Source of the DNA: Rotaria macrura
Lineage: Eukaryota; Rotifera; Eurotatoria; Philodinida; Philodinidae
Reading direction: 5' to 3'
DNA: 64,000 bases
Assembly (NCBI GenBank): GCA_900239685.1
Contig: OENT01000522.1
Span: 1-64,000, forward strand
In this document: one piece after another, positions 1 to 10,356 of the stretch
Layout of the letters: every line of letters begins with the position of its first letter
How positions within the stretch are numbered: the first letter of the stretch is position 1
The notes under the pieces: model-generated
Seen by the model: the letters and a program-made list of their open reading frames with translations, nothing else
Told to the model about the DNA's origin: nothing
Databases searched by the model: none
Position numbers and translations under genes: made by a program

Positions 1-51
1 TCTCTTATTTCTCTGAAAAGCTTTTACGACCCAATGCCAAAAATGATCAGA

Positions 52-1177
52 ATAAAAAGTTCTATCAGATGATAGTATGAAAACGTGATTTAAAAATACT
101 TTTGTAAATGGTGGGAGGAAGCTGGCGGAAACACCCACATTGATGTTTTGTTGATATTAATTAGAAAATAACTAAATAGATAACAGTCACAATGATATTC
201 TGCATTGACGAATGTGAGGAGCCCAAAAATTAATAATCATTTACAAAAATAGGACTATTCAATTTTTATTTGTCTCAATCTCTAGAATAGTCTCATTGAC
301 ATTTCCCTGATGATTATTATTTTGTCTGATCGATTTTCAGATTCGTACATGAATAGAACTAGTCATTATCACCAGTTCCATGTCGTGTTCATACGAATAC
401 TGTTGATTCTTAAAATCTGTAGAGAATAAGTGCAAGGAATTGTTGACGACATACTTCGAACATAAATAATTTGCCGGCATTGAGAGTGAAAATTTGACAC
501 GGTCGTTGCTGCTATTCTGTATGGAGATAGTCCACTGTCCCTTTTTTTTCTAGGTATGCACTCGTTATTATAGGTAAGGAAATAACACAATGCAAAATAT
601 TCGATTATACTTATTTTTGTTCAATGATATCAGAGCTCCTGAACTTTTACTTGGTTGCACTGAATATACAACAGCTGTTGATATATGGTCAGCTGGTTGT
701 TGTTTAGCTGAATTTCTCAATGGTTACGCTGTATTCCGTGGTACTGACTCGAGTGATCAGATGTATCGAATAATAAAAATTATTGGTATTCCGACACGAG
801 ATGAATTACGTGAAATGAATCCACGTTATTCAGGTTCAGTTGATTTAACAGTTATTACATTTACACCTCGTACATTACGTGGCTATCTACCGGAACGCAC
901 CCAGGAATCAGCATTTATTTTACTTGAACAATTATTGAAATATAAACCAAATGAACGTGTAACATGTCAAACGGCACTTGCATCTGAATTTTTCGCCGAA
1001 TTGAAACAACATTCAATCATATTGCCAAATAAACGCAATCTACCACCACTATTTAATTTTCGTGAAAATGAGATGTCAAAAACTTCACACTTATATTCAA
1101 CTATTGTGCCTGATTTTATACGAAATAACCATATTGATCTACATGAAGTCGATAATCATCAATTACTATTCAAATAG
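52..1177 (+). pseudogene. GSK3/shaggy-like kinase, decayed N-lobe with intact C-lobe ORF
   Basis: The 3' part is clean. A short exon at 554-573 encodes VCTRYYR and splices (intron 574-633) to an exon at 634-1177 that reads APELLLG, DIWSAGCCLAEF, the REMNP motif and PALFNF-like ending LPPLFNF. This is the GSK3 C-lobe, ending in TAG at 1175-1177. Upstream, about 52-540, pieces align in order to the GSK3 N-lobe but are broken. KVLSD and KRDLKN-like fragments lie at 52-95. DDYYFV, a stop, then FRFVHE lies near 310-350. RTSHYHQFHVVFIRILLIL lies near 357-415, followed by a TAA stop. A NLPALRVKI fragment lies near 465-492. HRDIKPQN and DFG cannot be read intact. I infer a pseudogene, because frameshifts and stops fall inside conserved kinase motifs. 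A still-transcribed truncated C-lobe cannot be excluded. Confidence 0.75.
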
Positions 1178-1293
1178 ATTGCTCCTTTTCTTTTCGTTCT
1201 TAATATTCTCACCTTTGCTCGTTTTTTTTTTGTTTCTGTATTATATTCTCCTATCACATGATACGTGTTTATTGACACACCATTTAAACTCTA

Positions 1294-1726
1294 ATGGTAA
1301 AGTTTCGTCGTCGACATCGGATTGCAACAAGTGACAATGATACAATATATTTAACCGTAACCAATAATAATAATGATAGTAATAAATATGGACAGAAGGT
1401 ACTATTAAGAAATTATTGTGAATAATTCTTCCGATCGGTGATAATCGACCTGCACTTTAATTCAGACTATTATCTATGCGTATATACTTAGATATATATG
1501 TGTGTGTGTGTGTGCATAGGATGTAGTCGATCACAAGGAGAATTATAGTCTCTCACTTATGCTTTCGTCTATTTAGGTACGTCGATTCGTATGGAAATTT
1601 GCAAAAGGTACATGGAAAGCATTAAAAATTGGTTTACAAACGGCTGCAGTTAGTCAATCTTTTTGTTATGTCCTTGAACCAACTGCAATAGCGACAACTA
1701 TAGTTGACTATCGTAGACGACAGTGA
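1294..1726 (+). CDS. Small hypothetical protein, two exons, 84 aa
   Basis: Exon 1 is 1294-1398, from ATG, with 35 codons. The intron 1399-1576 starts GTACT and ends TTTAG. Exon 2 is 1577-1726 and ends in TGA. The phase-0 join keeps one frame. The product starts MVKFRRRHRIATSDN, has an Asn-rich stretch, then a Trp/Lys-rich region (VWKFAKGTWKALKIGLQ) and an Arg-rich end. I recognise no domain, signal peptide or membrane helix. It sits just downstream of the GSK3-like relic and convergent with the ankyrin gene. It could also be the 3' end of a transcript that continues from the kinase. Support is only the open frame and the splice sites. Confidence 0.35.
1486..1514. repeat. TA/TG microsatellite
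   Basis: Short TA run followed by about eight TG units, inside the intron of the small two-exon ORF. Confidence 0.8.
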
Positions 1727-1954
1727 ACGATAATGAGTGATCGATAGCATGCTGACCATCCATGAATGTAAATAAGAGAATCCATTAGCTTTTTTTTTTC
1801 AATTCATGAATTCTTTTTTATTCTAAAATAAGACCGGTTTCTTATCATGTTTCTATCTGATAAAAAGAAAAAACAATCTGCTTCATCAATCTATGCTACA
1901 TAACATAAAATATCTGACAACATATTTGATTAGAAAATAAAATGACACACACAA

Positions 1955-4462
1955 CTAAACATCATTAATGAGGGCACCAGGTGAAGATAAACCTAAAGTT
2001 GAAGTAGATTTGCATAGATAATCGAATTGATTACTTTCATAATAGCTTTCTTCATCTTCAAGTAATGAGTCTATCGAATTAAGTTCATTCTTTTTCGTGT
2101 AAGTTTCAATAGTTGGAAATCGGAAATTCATCGATGTATCGAAACTAAACGTTTCTTTTGACTGTCGAATGCATTGATCCGGCGAGAATCTTGTTATTGA
2201 TGGAAGAATATTGGAAAGTAAATTATGTGAAGGACGTTTACTTGACGTCGATGAAGACTTATCGTCATAATCGTATCGATGATGTTCGGTATTTGGAGGT
2301 GTTGGAGGAAAATTAAATGTTGGTATTACATGTGCTCGCTCTGCACGATATGTTGAACGATCAGACAAGGGAGATAGCGAATTTTTAATTAGAGAACTAA
2401 GACGATGAAAATAAGGTGTTCTTTGGGAATTAGTATTTCCATTGTTGTTGTTGTTGTCCAACGAGAACTGTTTCTGTAAAAGAAAAGAAATGAAATGAAA
2501 ACAATTGATGAAACATATTCTCTTGTTTCTTACTGATGATGATTTGCGGTTATCATTAATATGACAGTCATGCTTTGAACTATGATCATGAGTGCAGGCC
2601 ACTGTACGACTAGTAACAGGTGTCAGTGGTAAGTTTGGTGCTTGAGATGAATGCTTAGTCTATGTGAAATGCAAGAGAGAAAGAGAAGTATTGTTTATTG
2701 TCAAGTTTGCTGAACATATGTGCGAGATCTACCTTAGATGAAATTCGACTTCGTTGTTCATTGATTTGATTATCATATATAGTTATCGTCGTGGCTGATC
2801 TCGGTGTAGGCTCGTAAGCATGTAAGGATGTTCTCGATGTTGAATCCATAGGAGTGCACTCATTCATCAACGGTAACGATGATCCATGTTCGAACATGGC
2901 TTGATTGATATTATTACTATTTGTTAATGTAGGTGAACTTTGTTTAGATGAGCTAAAAATAAAAGATTTCCATACGTAAGTGCGTACTTTTTACTATCCT
3001 ACAATCAGTAGTCTTCATCTCAGTGTTATTCTACACAACTTAATATAAGACGTATATGAAGTCAAAGAGTCCAGTATTTGTAATTTGAGATTGTATCAAA
3101 TTAATTCTTCATATTTTACACTATGCACAAGTAAACACGTAAGCTCACCTAAAAATGAAAAACTCTTCAAAGAAATAATAACGAATACACAATCGTCTAT
3201 TGCTTAAACTTTCATCGATAGATAAAAATAACAATAAATTTCAAAGTTAAAAGGTAGATTCATTGAAAAGTATCCGGTCTCCAACGGATTTATAAATTTA
3301 TCATAGGAATGACATTATTTTTCGTCTCAGCTTTTTATATATTTCATGGAGAACATGTGTACTTCTTGTTAGTCAGATTTTTTTTTTCTACTAATAAATC
3401 AATATCATATTAGCAAAATGATATTTCGTTTGAATTATTCAAGAAATGAAAATAAATGTGAAAGTCTTAGTCGTTATATTGGCTTTGAATAATTATTTCA
3501 TCGCTGTTAGTTCGATATTTCTACTGCTGACCATGAATGAGGAGAAGATCAACTCCTTTTTGTCATGATGTACGATACGAAAACCAATTTAACCCGAATA
3601 CTAATTAGCTTTATTGTTCACAACTTCGAAAGAATATCAGTGAAAGAAGTATTAAAAAATTCAACGGATTTTAACGAAAAGTAAACCTAAAGTAGAAGAA
3701 AAGCTTATACTTCGTATTTCTCGATAGTAGACGAACTCGTAGTGCTCTACTTACTTGAGATGTATAATTTTTGTTATGTTTTCTTCGACAACCCATGGAT
3801 GTGTTTTTGCCCATGACTTGAACCAATCAATATTATGTCGACTATCAAGAACACCAGGCATTCGTTGATCAAGATATGCGAACATTTTTTGCCGTTTCGA
3901 TACTGATTCTTGTGTAGCTGCCCAGTGTATAGGTGTTAAATTAGCATGATCTTTTATTCGTAAACAATCATAAATATGTTTATCTTCTTTTTGTTGTTGT
4001 TCTTCGTCGTCGCCGCTGCGGCCACCATAAAGTTCATCTTTTTTTATTGATAATAGTATATGTAAGATTGATATGTTGGCTAGTCGACAAGCAATGTGAA
4101 TTGCTGTATGTCCAGCTAATAGACGTCTTTGAAAATACACATACGCATATTAACAAAAAACAAAAGAAAAACGTATCTCTCGAATCAAACTTACAGTTTC
4201 GGATCAGCTGTATTTGCTATGAGATATTCAACAGAAATAATTTGATTGTAATATGTAGCCGTCGAAAGTGCTGATTCACCGTATAAATTCAATGCATCAA
4301 TATCAACATCTATGAATGATTTACATTGATAAAAATGTCTGTGAAATTTGTTCTTTTTCATGTGTCTCTCTTAAACTACTCACTATATGTTTGTAGATAC
4401 TTTTGAATTTTATTTATTCGACCTAATCGTGCAAACTGACATAATTCGTCGACATTGGCCAT
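1955..4462 (-). CDS. Ankyrin-repeat protein, six exons, 476 aa
   Basis: Exons on the minus strand: 4462-4384, 4309-4195, 4126-3755, 2952-2733, 2659-2534, 2473-1955. All joins keep frame and use GT-AG. The start is ATG 4462 (MANVDELCQFARLGRI), a typical first ankyrin helix pair. Ankyrin units follow, with DALNLYGESALSTATYYNQ, then LLAGHTAIHIACRLANISIL, then a unit with ANLTPIHWAAT. One repeat holds an acidic Asp/Glu/Gln-rich insertion (DDEEQQQKED). A Trp-rich segment (WFKSWAKTHPWV) closes the structured half. The C-terminal half, about residues 190-476, is Ser/Thr/Asn-rich and looks disordered. The intron 2953-3754 is long (802 bp); the others are 60-75 bp except the last region. Ankyrin repeats normally bind proteins; the partner is unknown. 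It lies 224 bp downstream of the next gene on the same strand. Confidence 0.8.
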
Positions 4463-4686
4463 CGATCTGAAAACACAAGCCTTTTGCCGAGGGCATTTTC
4501 TTTTCGTGTCTTTTGTTTTCATTAAAATTAAATGAACTAGGTTCGTTTTTCTTCGTCTTTGAAGAAAGACCAGTCATATCTTTTTTTGTTTTAATATACA
4601 TACAGAACTAACTCTAATCAAACACAAACGATCCAACTGTTTCAAGAAAAAATACAAACAAAAATAAAAATAAAACACAATGTTTA

Positions 4687-6707
4687 TTAAGTTTTCGCAT
4701 ATGGATGTGATCGTCGAGATGTCTTCGTCGACGGCAACCGTTTATACCCCCGACTCGTCTGTGAAGGTATACTAGTGATTGATGCATTCGACGATATTGT
4801 TTGTATTGTTGTTGTTGTGGATGATGATGAAGTTTTCTTCTCACTACGTCGACTTGTTTGATCAACAATCAATGGCCAAAGAATATCTGATGCAAGCGAA
4901 TTAACTGTACGATCATGTTCAGTTCGAGATTTAATTGGTTCTGACTGTTTCGTTGTTGAATGCAGTAATGTTAAGTACAGATCACTAATACAATCATTAC
5001 TGTTTGTTCCTTCTTCAGCTGGTGCTGTTGTTGATGTTGATGTTGACATATTTTCACTATCGGCTGATGTTCTTTGTTCAGTTAACGAATTCCAAAAGTG
5101 ATCATCAGTCACATCATCAGGATCATTGTTATATATAGTATCTGATGGTATACAAATATCATCAAAATGAATGGCAGTTGTATCTTCGTTTGGAGCTATT
5201 GTATCATTGTTGCTTACAGCATTAGATACGAACTGTGACGATGATGATGATGCTGATTGCGGTGGAGATAAGAATGTATGATGATTCGCAACCGTTGTTT
5301 GAACTTCTAATGGCTCGGGATGTGTAACTGATGTTGAACGACTTAGCCAAAGTGTAAGAAATTTTCCTTGGCCGTCTATTGATGATAGTCGACTTGACAT
5401 ATCAACTCCATCGACTTTGATGAATTCTGACTCTATAATAAATATAAAAATGAAGGAACAAATTTAAAAAATTCATAGAACAGTTTAGAAATGAAAGACA
5501 AACCTTGTCGTAAATAGACATTGACGATTGTACGAGAAGTTGCATCGAACTCAATAACGTAACATATTTCATAGATGAGATTTTGTGCGTTTGTTAATTG
5601 ATCACGTGCATTAATATTTAAACGATTCACCGTTAATGCAAGACAAGGACTAAATCTAGAATGTAGAAAAGAAACAAGATTCTATGTATAGAAAATCAAA
5701 TTTTTATCTTGAGTAAAATTTACTTTTTAAATGTTAATGTTTTAGTTTGATTCGGATCTCCGCAACGAAAGCATGCGCAGGATGTTTGACTAGATTCAAT
5801 TAATAGTGTTGTTTTTATTTCACGAACATCGTGAATTACGTCTGTTATACTGAAACAAAAATGTCAAAAGAAAAAACAATGAAATGAAATGAAATACAAG
5901 TGGAATAAAATCTTTTTTTTTCGCTTTCTTACCAGTTCGATATCGTACAATCACATTCATGACAAATGCATGATTCATTGAGTTCTGTCGTGAATAATTC
6001 TTTAAGATAGGAATCGAAACGAAAAAGACGTCGAACATTCTGTATGATATTCGTGTGTAAAGTATTTTTTCTAAAACAATTAAATGAAAATATTTGAAAA
6101 TGTTCTATGAAATTAAAATGCGACTTGAATACTACCAATTAACCAGCGGTACAGAATCGACAGCCCTTTACCTGAAAGCCGGATTCCGTACACGCAAGAT
6201 AACGATACATGGGCGTCATCAGATAGAGCTCGAAGTCTGATTTATTCAAACTTATGGCCACTACCCGACGTCAAGCCACACATACCGTCATCTATCGATG
6301 ATACTCTTCCTTACCTATAATGATAAAAATAAATTATTTATTATGAAAAGAAAGATTCTTTTTTTTTAATCACCCGATATGCATACCAAAAAATAGGATT
6401 TTAGGTTTTTACTTTAAGTGAATGAAATAAAACTTAAATTTTCTTTTACTCACTTCAATATATTCAGTAAAATATTGGAATATTCGTCCAAAAGTTTTGA
6501 TTGATCTAATGATGTGGTAGATGAAGAAAATAGTGTTCGGTCAAGATTATGAAATAATGATGACGCGATGTCGTTGGCTTGTGATGAAGTTTCAACATAG
6601 CGATGTAGCAAATCTGTTAAACAAGTTGACAGTGTGTAATAAGTTACGGAAAGTTGTCGAGCAGCGATCATAGAAGACCATATCGATTCACTCGATGTTG
6701 ACGCCAT
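4687..6707 (-). CDS. USPL1-like (C98 family) domain protein, apparently catalytically dead, five exons, 471 aa
   Basis: Exons: 6707-6454, 6070-5933, 5849-5724, 5655-5504, 5432-4687, all in frame; one donor is GTTTGT. The middle shows two CxxC pairs about 45 residues apart (CHEC, then CFRC). These are followed by a KFSPCLALTVNRL strand and an IYEICYVIEFD strand pair. This order matches the SUMO isopeptidase USPL1 from memory: zinc CxxC, CxxC, then SPIFMLHF and QITSVIQY strands. Where USPL1 has its catalytic Cys (CWLDC) I see SIWSSMI, and where the catalytic His is expected I read an Arg. Activity is therefore doubtful. The C-terminal 230 residues are Ser/Thr-rich with a basic end. Known USPL1 acts in Cajal bodies; a binding role here is inference. 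The 5' end is uncertain: ATG 6707 is the first in frame, but the frame stays open upstream. Confidence 0.5.
6160..6320. other. GC-richer insert in intron 1 of the USPL1-like gene
   Basis: About 160 bases of visibly higher GC than the AT-rich intron around them. On the minus strand a 40-codon open stretch includes SLNKSDFELYLMTPMYRYL. It is not needed to join the exons on either side, which already connect in phase. It could be a mobile-element fragment or an alternative exon. Confidence 0.35.
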
Positions 6708-7468
6708 TTGTAAAGTTATGCTCAAAGTTGGAAATGCAACGCAGGGATATACCTTTGTTGTCGACTTGAGTCATGAAATTCTCCTACGTAAAGGTTTTGA
6801 TACCACAGGAATGTTGCCTAAAATGAATAATTCACTTTAGATTATAAATACTTATTTTTTTTCACATAGTTTCTCTGAAAATATATACTTTAACTATTTT
6901 GATGACATGAAAACTATCAAGTTTAATTGCTAATCGACATAGAACGACCTCTATCGAATAAAGGGCTATAATGATACTCAAGCATAATTATATCTTCTCG
7001 TACGTTCAAAATTCACCTCTGATTTATGATGAAACTTGGTCAGTAACAGAGATTATCATAAGACATAGCTGTGTGGGTACATTATTGTACTTTGCAAAAT
7101 AGATTTTGTGCAGTACTCGTTCAAGATAGATTTTCTATCCAAAATATTAATATAATAAATAACTGGAAATTATGTTGATTGAACAAAGGTACAGATTCTA
7201 TAAAAACGTTTTTTTTTCTTTCGTAGATATTTAGATACTCGTGAAATGCATGGGTTACTTGATCTATGTAGGAATATGGAATAGGGTGCGCTGTTTCTTT
7301 TTGAATTTAGTTCACCTCTCTGTCGACATATATATATGTTCTATATAGAAATTCGTTCCACTTTCTCATATTCTTCAGACAAGGACCCTAATAGAACACT
7401 TCTCGTGGCCGATGTAACTCTTAAGCATTGACTGACGCATAAATATCGCCATGAACAAAACATTTATA

Positions 7469-7769
7469 CCCAGGGCAAACAACCAGATGTTAAGATCTGA
7501 TAAGATTCTGCATCTGATCTTGTATGATCTTGTAAGATCAGACGAAAAATCGTATGAAAATCGTAGTCTCGGAGATCTTGCATCAGATCACACATTCAGA
7601 TTCTTGAAAGATCATACACATTTATAAGATCTTTCCAGAATCTGACTGTGAGATCTGATGCAAGATCTCAGAGACGACGATTTTCTGTCAGATTCTTGTC
7701 AGATTTCACCCATATTCCAAGATCTTGTATGTTGTTCATAAGATCTTGTGTCAGAGTTTTCGACCTGGG
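7469..7769. mobile_element. MITE-like palindromic element, 301 bp, TA flanks
   Basis: The left end is CCCAGGGCAAAC directly after TA (7467-7468). The right end is the complement of CCCAGGTCGAAAAC directly before TA (7770-7771). This gives terminal inverted repeats and a TA target duplication. The inside is a large imperfect palindrome of AAGATCT-rich blocks: GAGATCTTGCATCAGATC near 7580 is mirrored by GATCTGATGCAAGATCTC near 7650. It has no coding capacity. The TA target suggests mobilisation by a Tc1/mariner-type or related transposase, which is an inference. Confidence 0.75.
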
Positions 7770-8364
7770 TACCTGAGAAGGAAAACAAGCAGAAGAACGA
7801 TAAGATAAATATTTATAAAAGACCAAAGATGATTTTGTTGTTTAATTCAATCATCACTAGTAGTCGATGTTTGGTCATTGATTCTATTCCAACTTTGGAT
7901 TTCATGAAATCTTCTTAATTTTGAAAACTAAAAGTGTTTCCAAGTAAATAACCAGCAATATATTCTTATCATGAATGGAAGCGGTATTTAAAGCAAAGCA
8001 AAAGTTCATTGCAAATCACAGCATTCTGGCAAAATAGTCCAATTGAAGATGGTTGAAAACAACATCAAGAAACGTGTTTGAAGACAAATAAATAATGATG
8101 CTACAGCCCCGTATGATACTAAGGATGATGAATAAAACCAAGAGCAGCAGTTTTCACTTCTATTTTCATGGTGACTTGCATCTTTCAATATTTATTATCG
8201 CTCAGCTCCTTCGTTTTGCATATAATATACGTTTCCTAATAAAATTATCTTCAGTCAATATTTCGTCTGGTTTCTTCCTTTGTTGCTTTAAATTATGTAT
8301 TTGTTTCTGAAATGGATTCCATTTAATTCAACAGTAGTCCACTCTAAAAGTCGGATATTAGGTC

Positions 8365-8610
8365 ATATAAGATCAGATGAAATCCTACAAAAAATCGTTT
8401 TCCGACAAATGCTACATCATATCACACGCGTAAGATTCTTGCTAAGATCTTACCTTGATAAAAGATTCCCTATTATCTGATACTGATGTTGTACCGATAA
8501 GTAAGATCTTCCAAGAATCTTCTCGATTGATTTTATGCGCGATTCCTCAGAGAATGATTTCCGTCGGATCCTACAAGAACACGTATACGATTAGGTAAGA
8601 TCTTCTTTTC
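8365..8610. repeat. Diverged relative of the 7469-7769 element
   Basis: This shares, in order, blocks with the element at 7469-7769: TAAGATCAGATGAAA, an AAAAATCGT block, CATCATATCACAC and AGATTCTTG followed by AAGATC. The two copies are about 0.8 kb apart. Termini and target duplication are not clear, so the limits are approximate. Confidence 0.5.
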
Positions 8611-10181
8611 TGTTTGCTTCACTTGCTAAGAGTCACGAAGAGTACGACTTTTTTAAATACTCTATATTATATCAAACATTATTTTAATAGTCTAGTTCTT
8701 GTTTACATGAGTCTAGACATGGATGGAAGGGAAACTTTTTGAAGTTGAATTTATTTATTACACACCGATGTAATTCTTTTCTCATTGCAGATCACATCCA
8801 CTTCATCTCTTTGTGACACTATCAAGAGAAGACACGACATTTTTTTTTGTTTTTGTTGGTAGCAATTCTAAATGCCTCAAGTTAATGAAAACCATTGTTA
8901 AATACACTCATTCTTAAATGTCTGAATTCTAAAGTTAATAATGTTACTTTTAGTTTTTTTCATGATGATATTTTTACACAGAACTTGACTATTAAAGGAA
9001 AATGATCGGAATATTTAGAGAAGACGAAATCTACCAAAGAAATGAAAAGCAACTGATGCGATTGATTATTTTTGCGAATTTTTTTAACTACAATGTCTTT
9101 TCGTTAAATATCATTTCATGAAAATTTTAAAACATTGTGTTTTCTGTATGTTCTTCGTTGTTTCATTGAAATATTCAATTTAAACAAAACAATTCAATCT
9201 GTATTGTTTTATTCTCGACATGATGTGCGTTAGCTTAGATTAATCATGGCATATTTACTTATGTTTTTATAAATGATTAAATAGAGAATGATCACAAACT
9301 TGTATATTAGACTATAATCGAGGATAAAAAAGTACTGATGAGTTTTTAACTTAAAAAAAATCGAGGGTTCAATGTTGATGCTTTTCAATTTCCCGTCAAG
9401 TTTAAATTTCAATGCATAGACATGTAAAAAAATCTAGTAAACCTTGCTCTTTTTTATTATTTTGATAGACATCATTCTCTAAACTCTACAATATTCTTCT
9501 ATTAACAGTCAAATTCTGCAGACCATATGTTGATCATGCTATTACAAGAAGCGATTGTGACATGTCAATGTTCGTGCTTATTGTTTAAAGACAGAATTGA
9601 TATGATCAACAGAGGTAGATCGGCTGAATTGTTTTGCGGATAAAAAGTTTTCAAGGAAACTATCTCACTTGTTATGATTTTTTCTAATTTTTAGGGAATA
9701 TCTTTTCATCTTCTACGGTCGAGATCGAGAGAAAAGAAATCAACTGAGAATTCGATAATAGAATGTAACATATTCAAAAACAAAATAGAAGCCTTGATTG
9801 AATGAGTTTATAGATCATACGCTGATGTTTTAAATCTAACAAGGCTAGACGAAGAAAAAATTAGCATACTAGCAACAAGAGAACTTACTGATTCGATTGT
9901 TTGTTAATATATTAAAAGAACATAAAAATATGTAATGAAATACGTGAAATGTAAATTGAGAAGTGATGTGTCTCGATCGATTTTGTTACACGAATATTGA
10001 AATAGCAACGACGCAGAGATTATCGTTCACTATTGTTCTTTCTTTGTGTGAAAGATTACGATCACACGTTTTGTACGACAATTAGTAAATGATTGTAAGC
10101 TTATGTTCTCTAGTAACAATCAATAAACGTATACGTAACAATAGATTTATCGAAAATAGATTCAATCACTTTTCTGTCATC

Positions 10182-10320
10182 TATAAATACGAATAGAGCA
10201 AGGTCAGATATTTCTAAAAAAGAGTTTATTGAAGGTTGGACAATAACTAAAACCGTGAGTTTATGTTGGAAGATGAGATTCATTGGCTTTCAATTGGATG
10301 TTTATCACATATATCTTTGT
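10182..10320 (+). promoter_or_regulatory. Probable TATA box and 5'UTR intron of the Ly6/EGF gene
   Basis: TATAAATA lies at 10182-10189. A GTGAGT donor near 10254 and a TTTGTAG acceptor ending at 10320 would remove a 5' leader intron of about 67 bp. After that splice, the first ATG opens an eight-codon uORF and the next is the signal-peptide ATG at 10357. Inferred from sequence only. Confidence 0.4.
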
Positions 10321-10356
10321 AGGACACTAAATGCAAGCATATATCATTCGATAAGA

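Larger units (their letters stand above)
6708..10181. other. Gene-free region with repeats
   Basis: No reading frame here looks coding on either strand. The stretch is AT-rich. It holds the MITE at 7469-7769 and a diverged relative at about 8365-8610, each listed separately. The rest shows only homopolymer and short A/T runs. Confidence 0.6.

Noticed and set aside
10255-10356. Longer N-terminus for the Ly6/EGF protein.
   Set aside because: It begins at GTG and contains a likely 5'UTR intron; the signal peptide begins at 10357.
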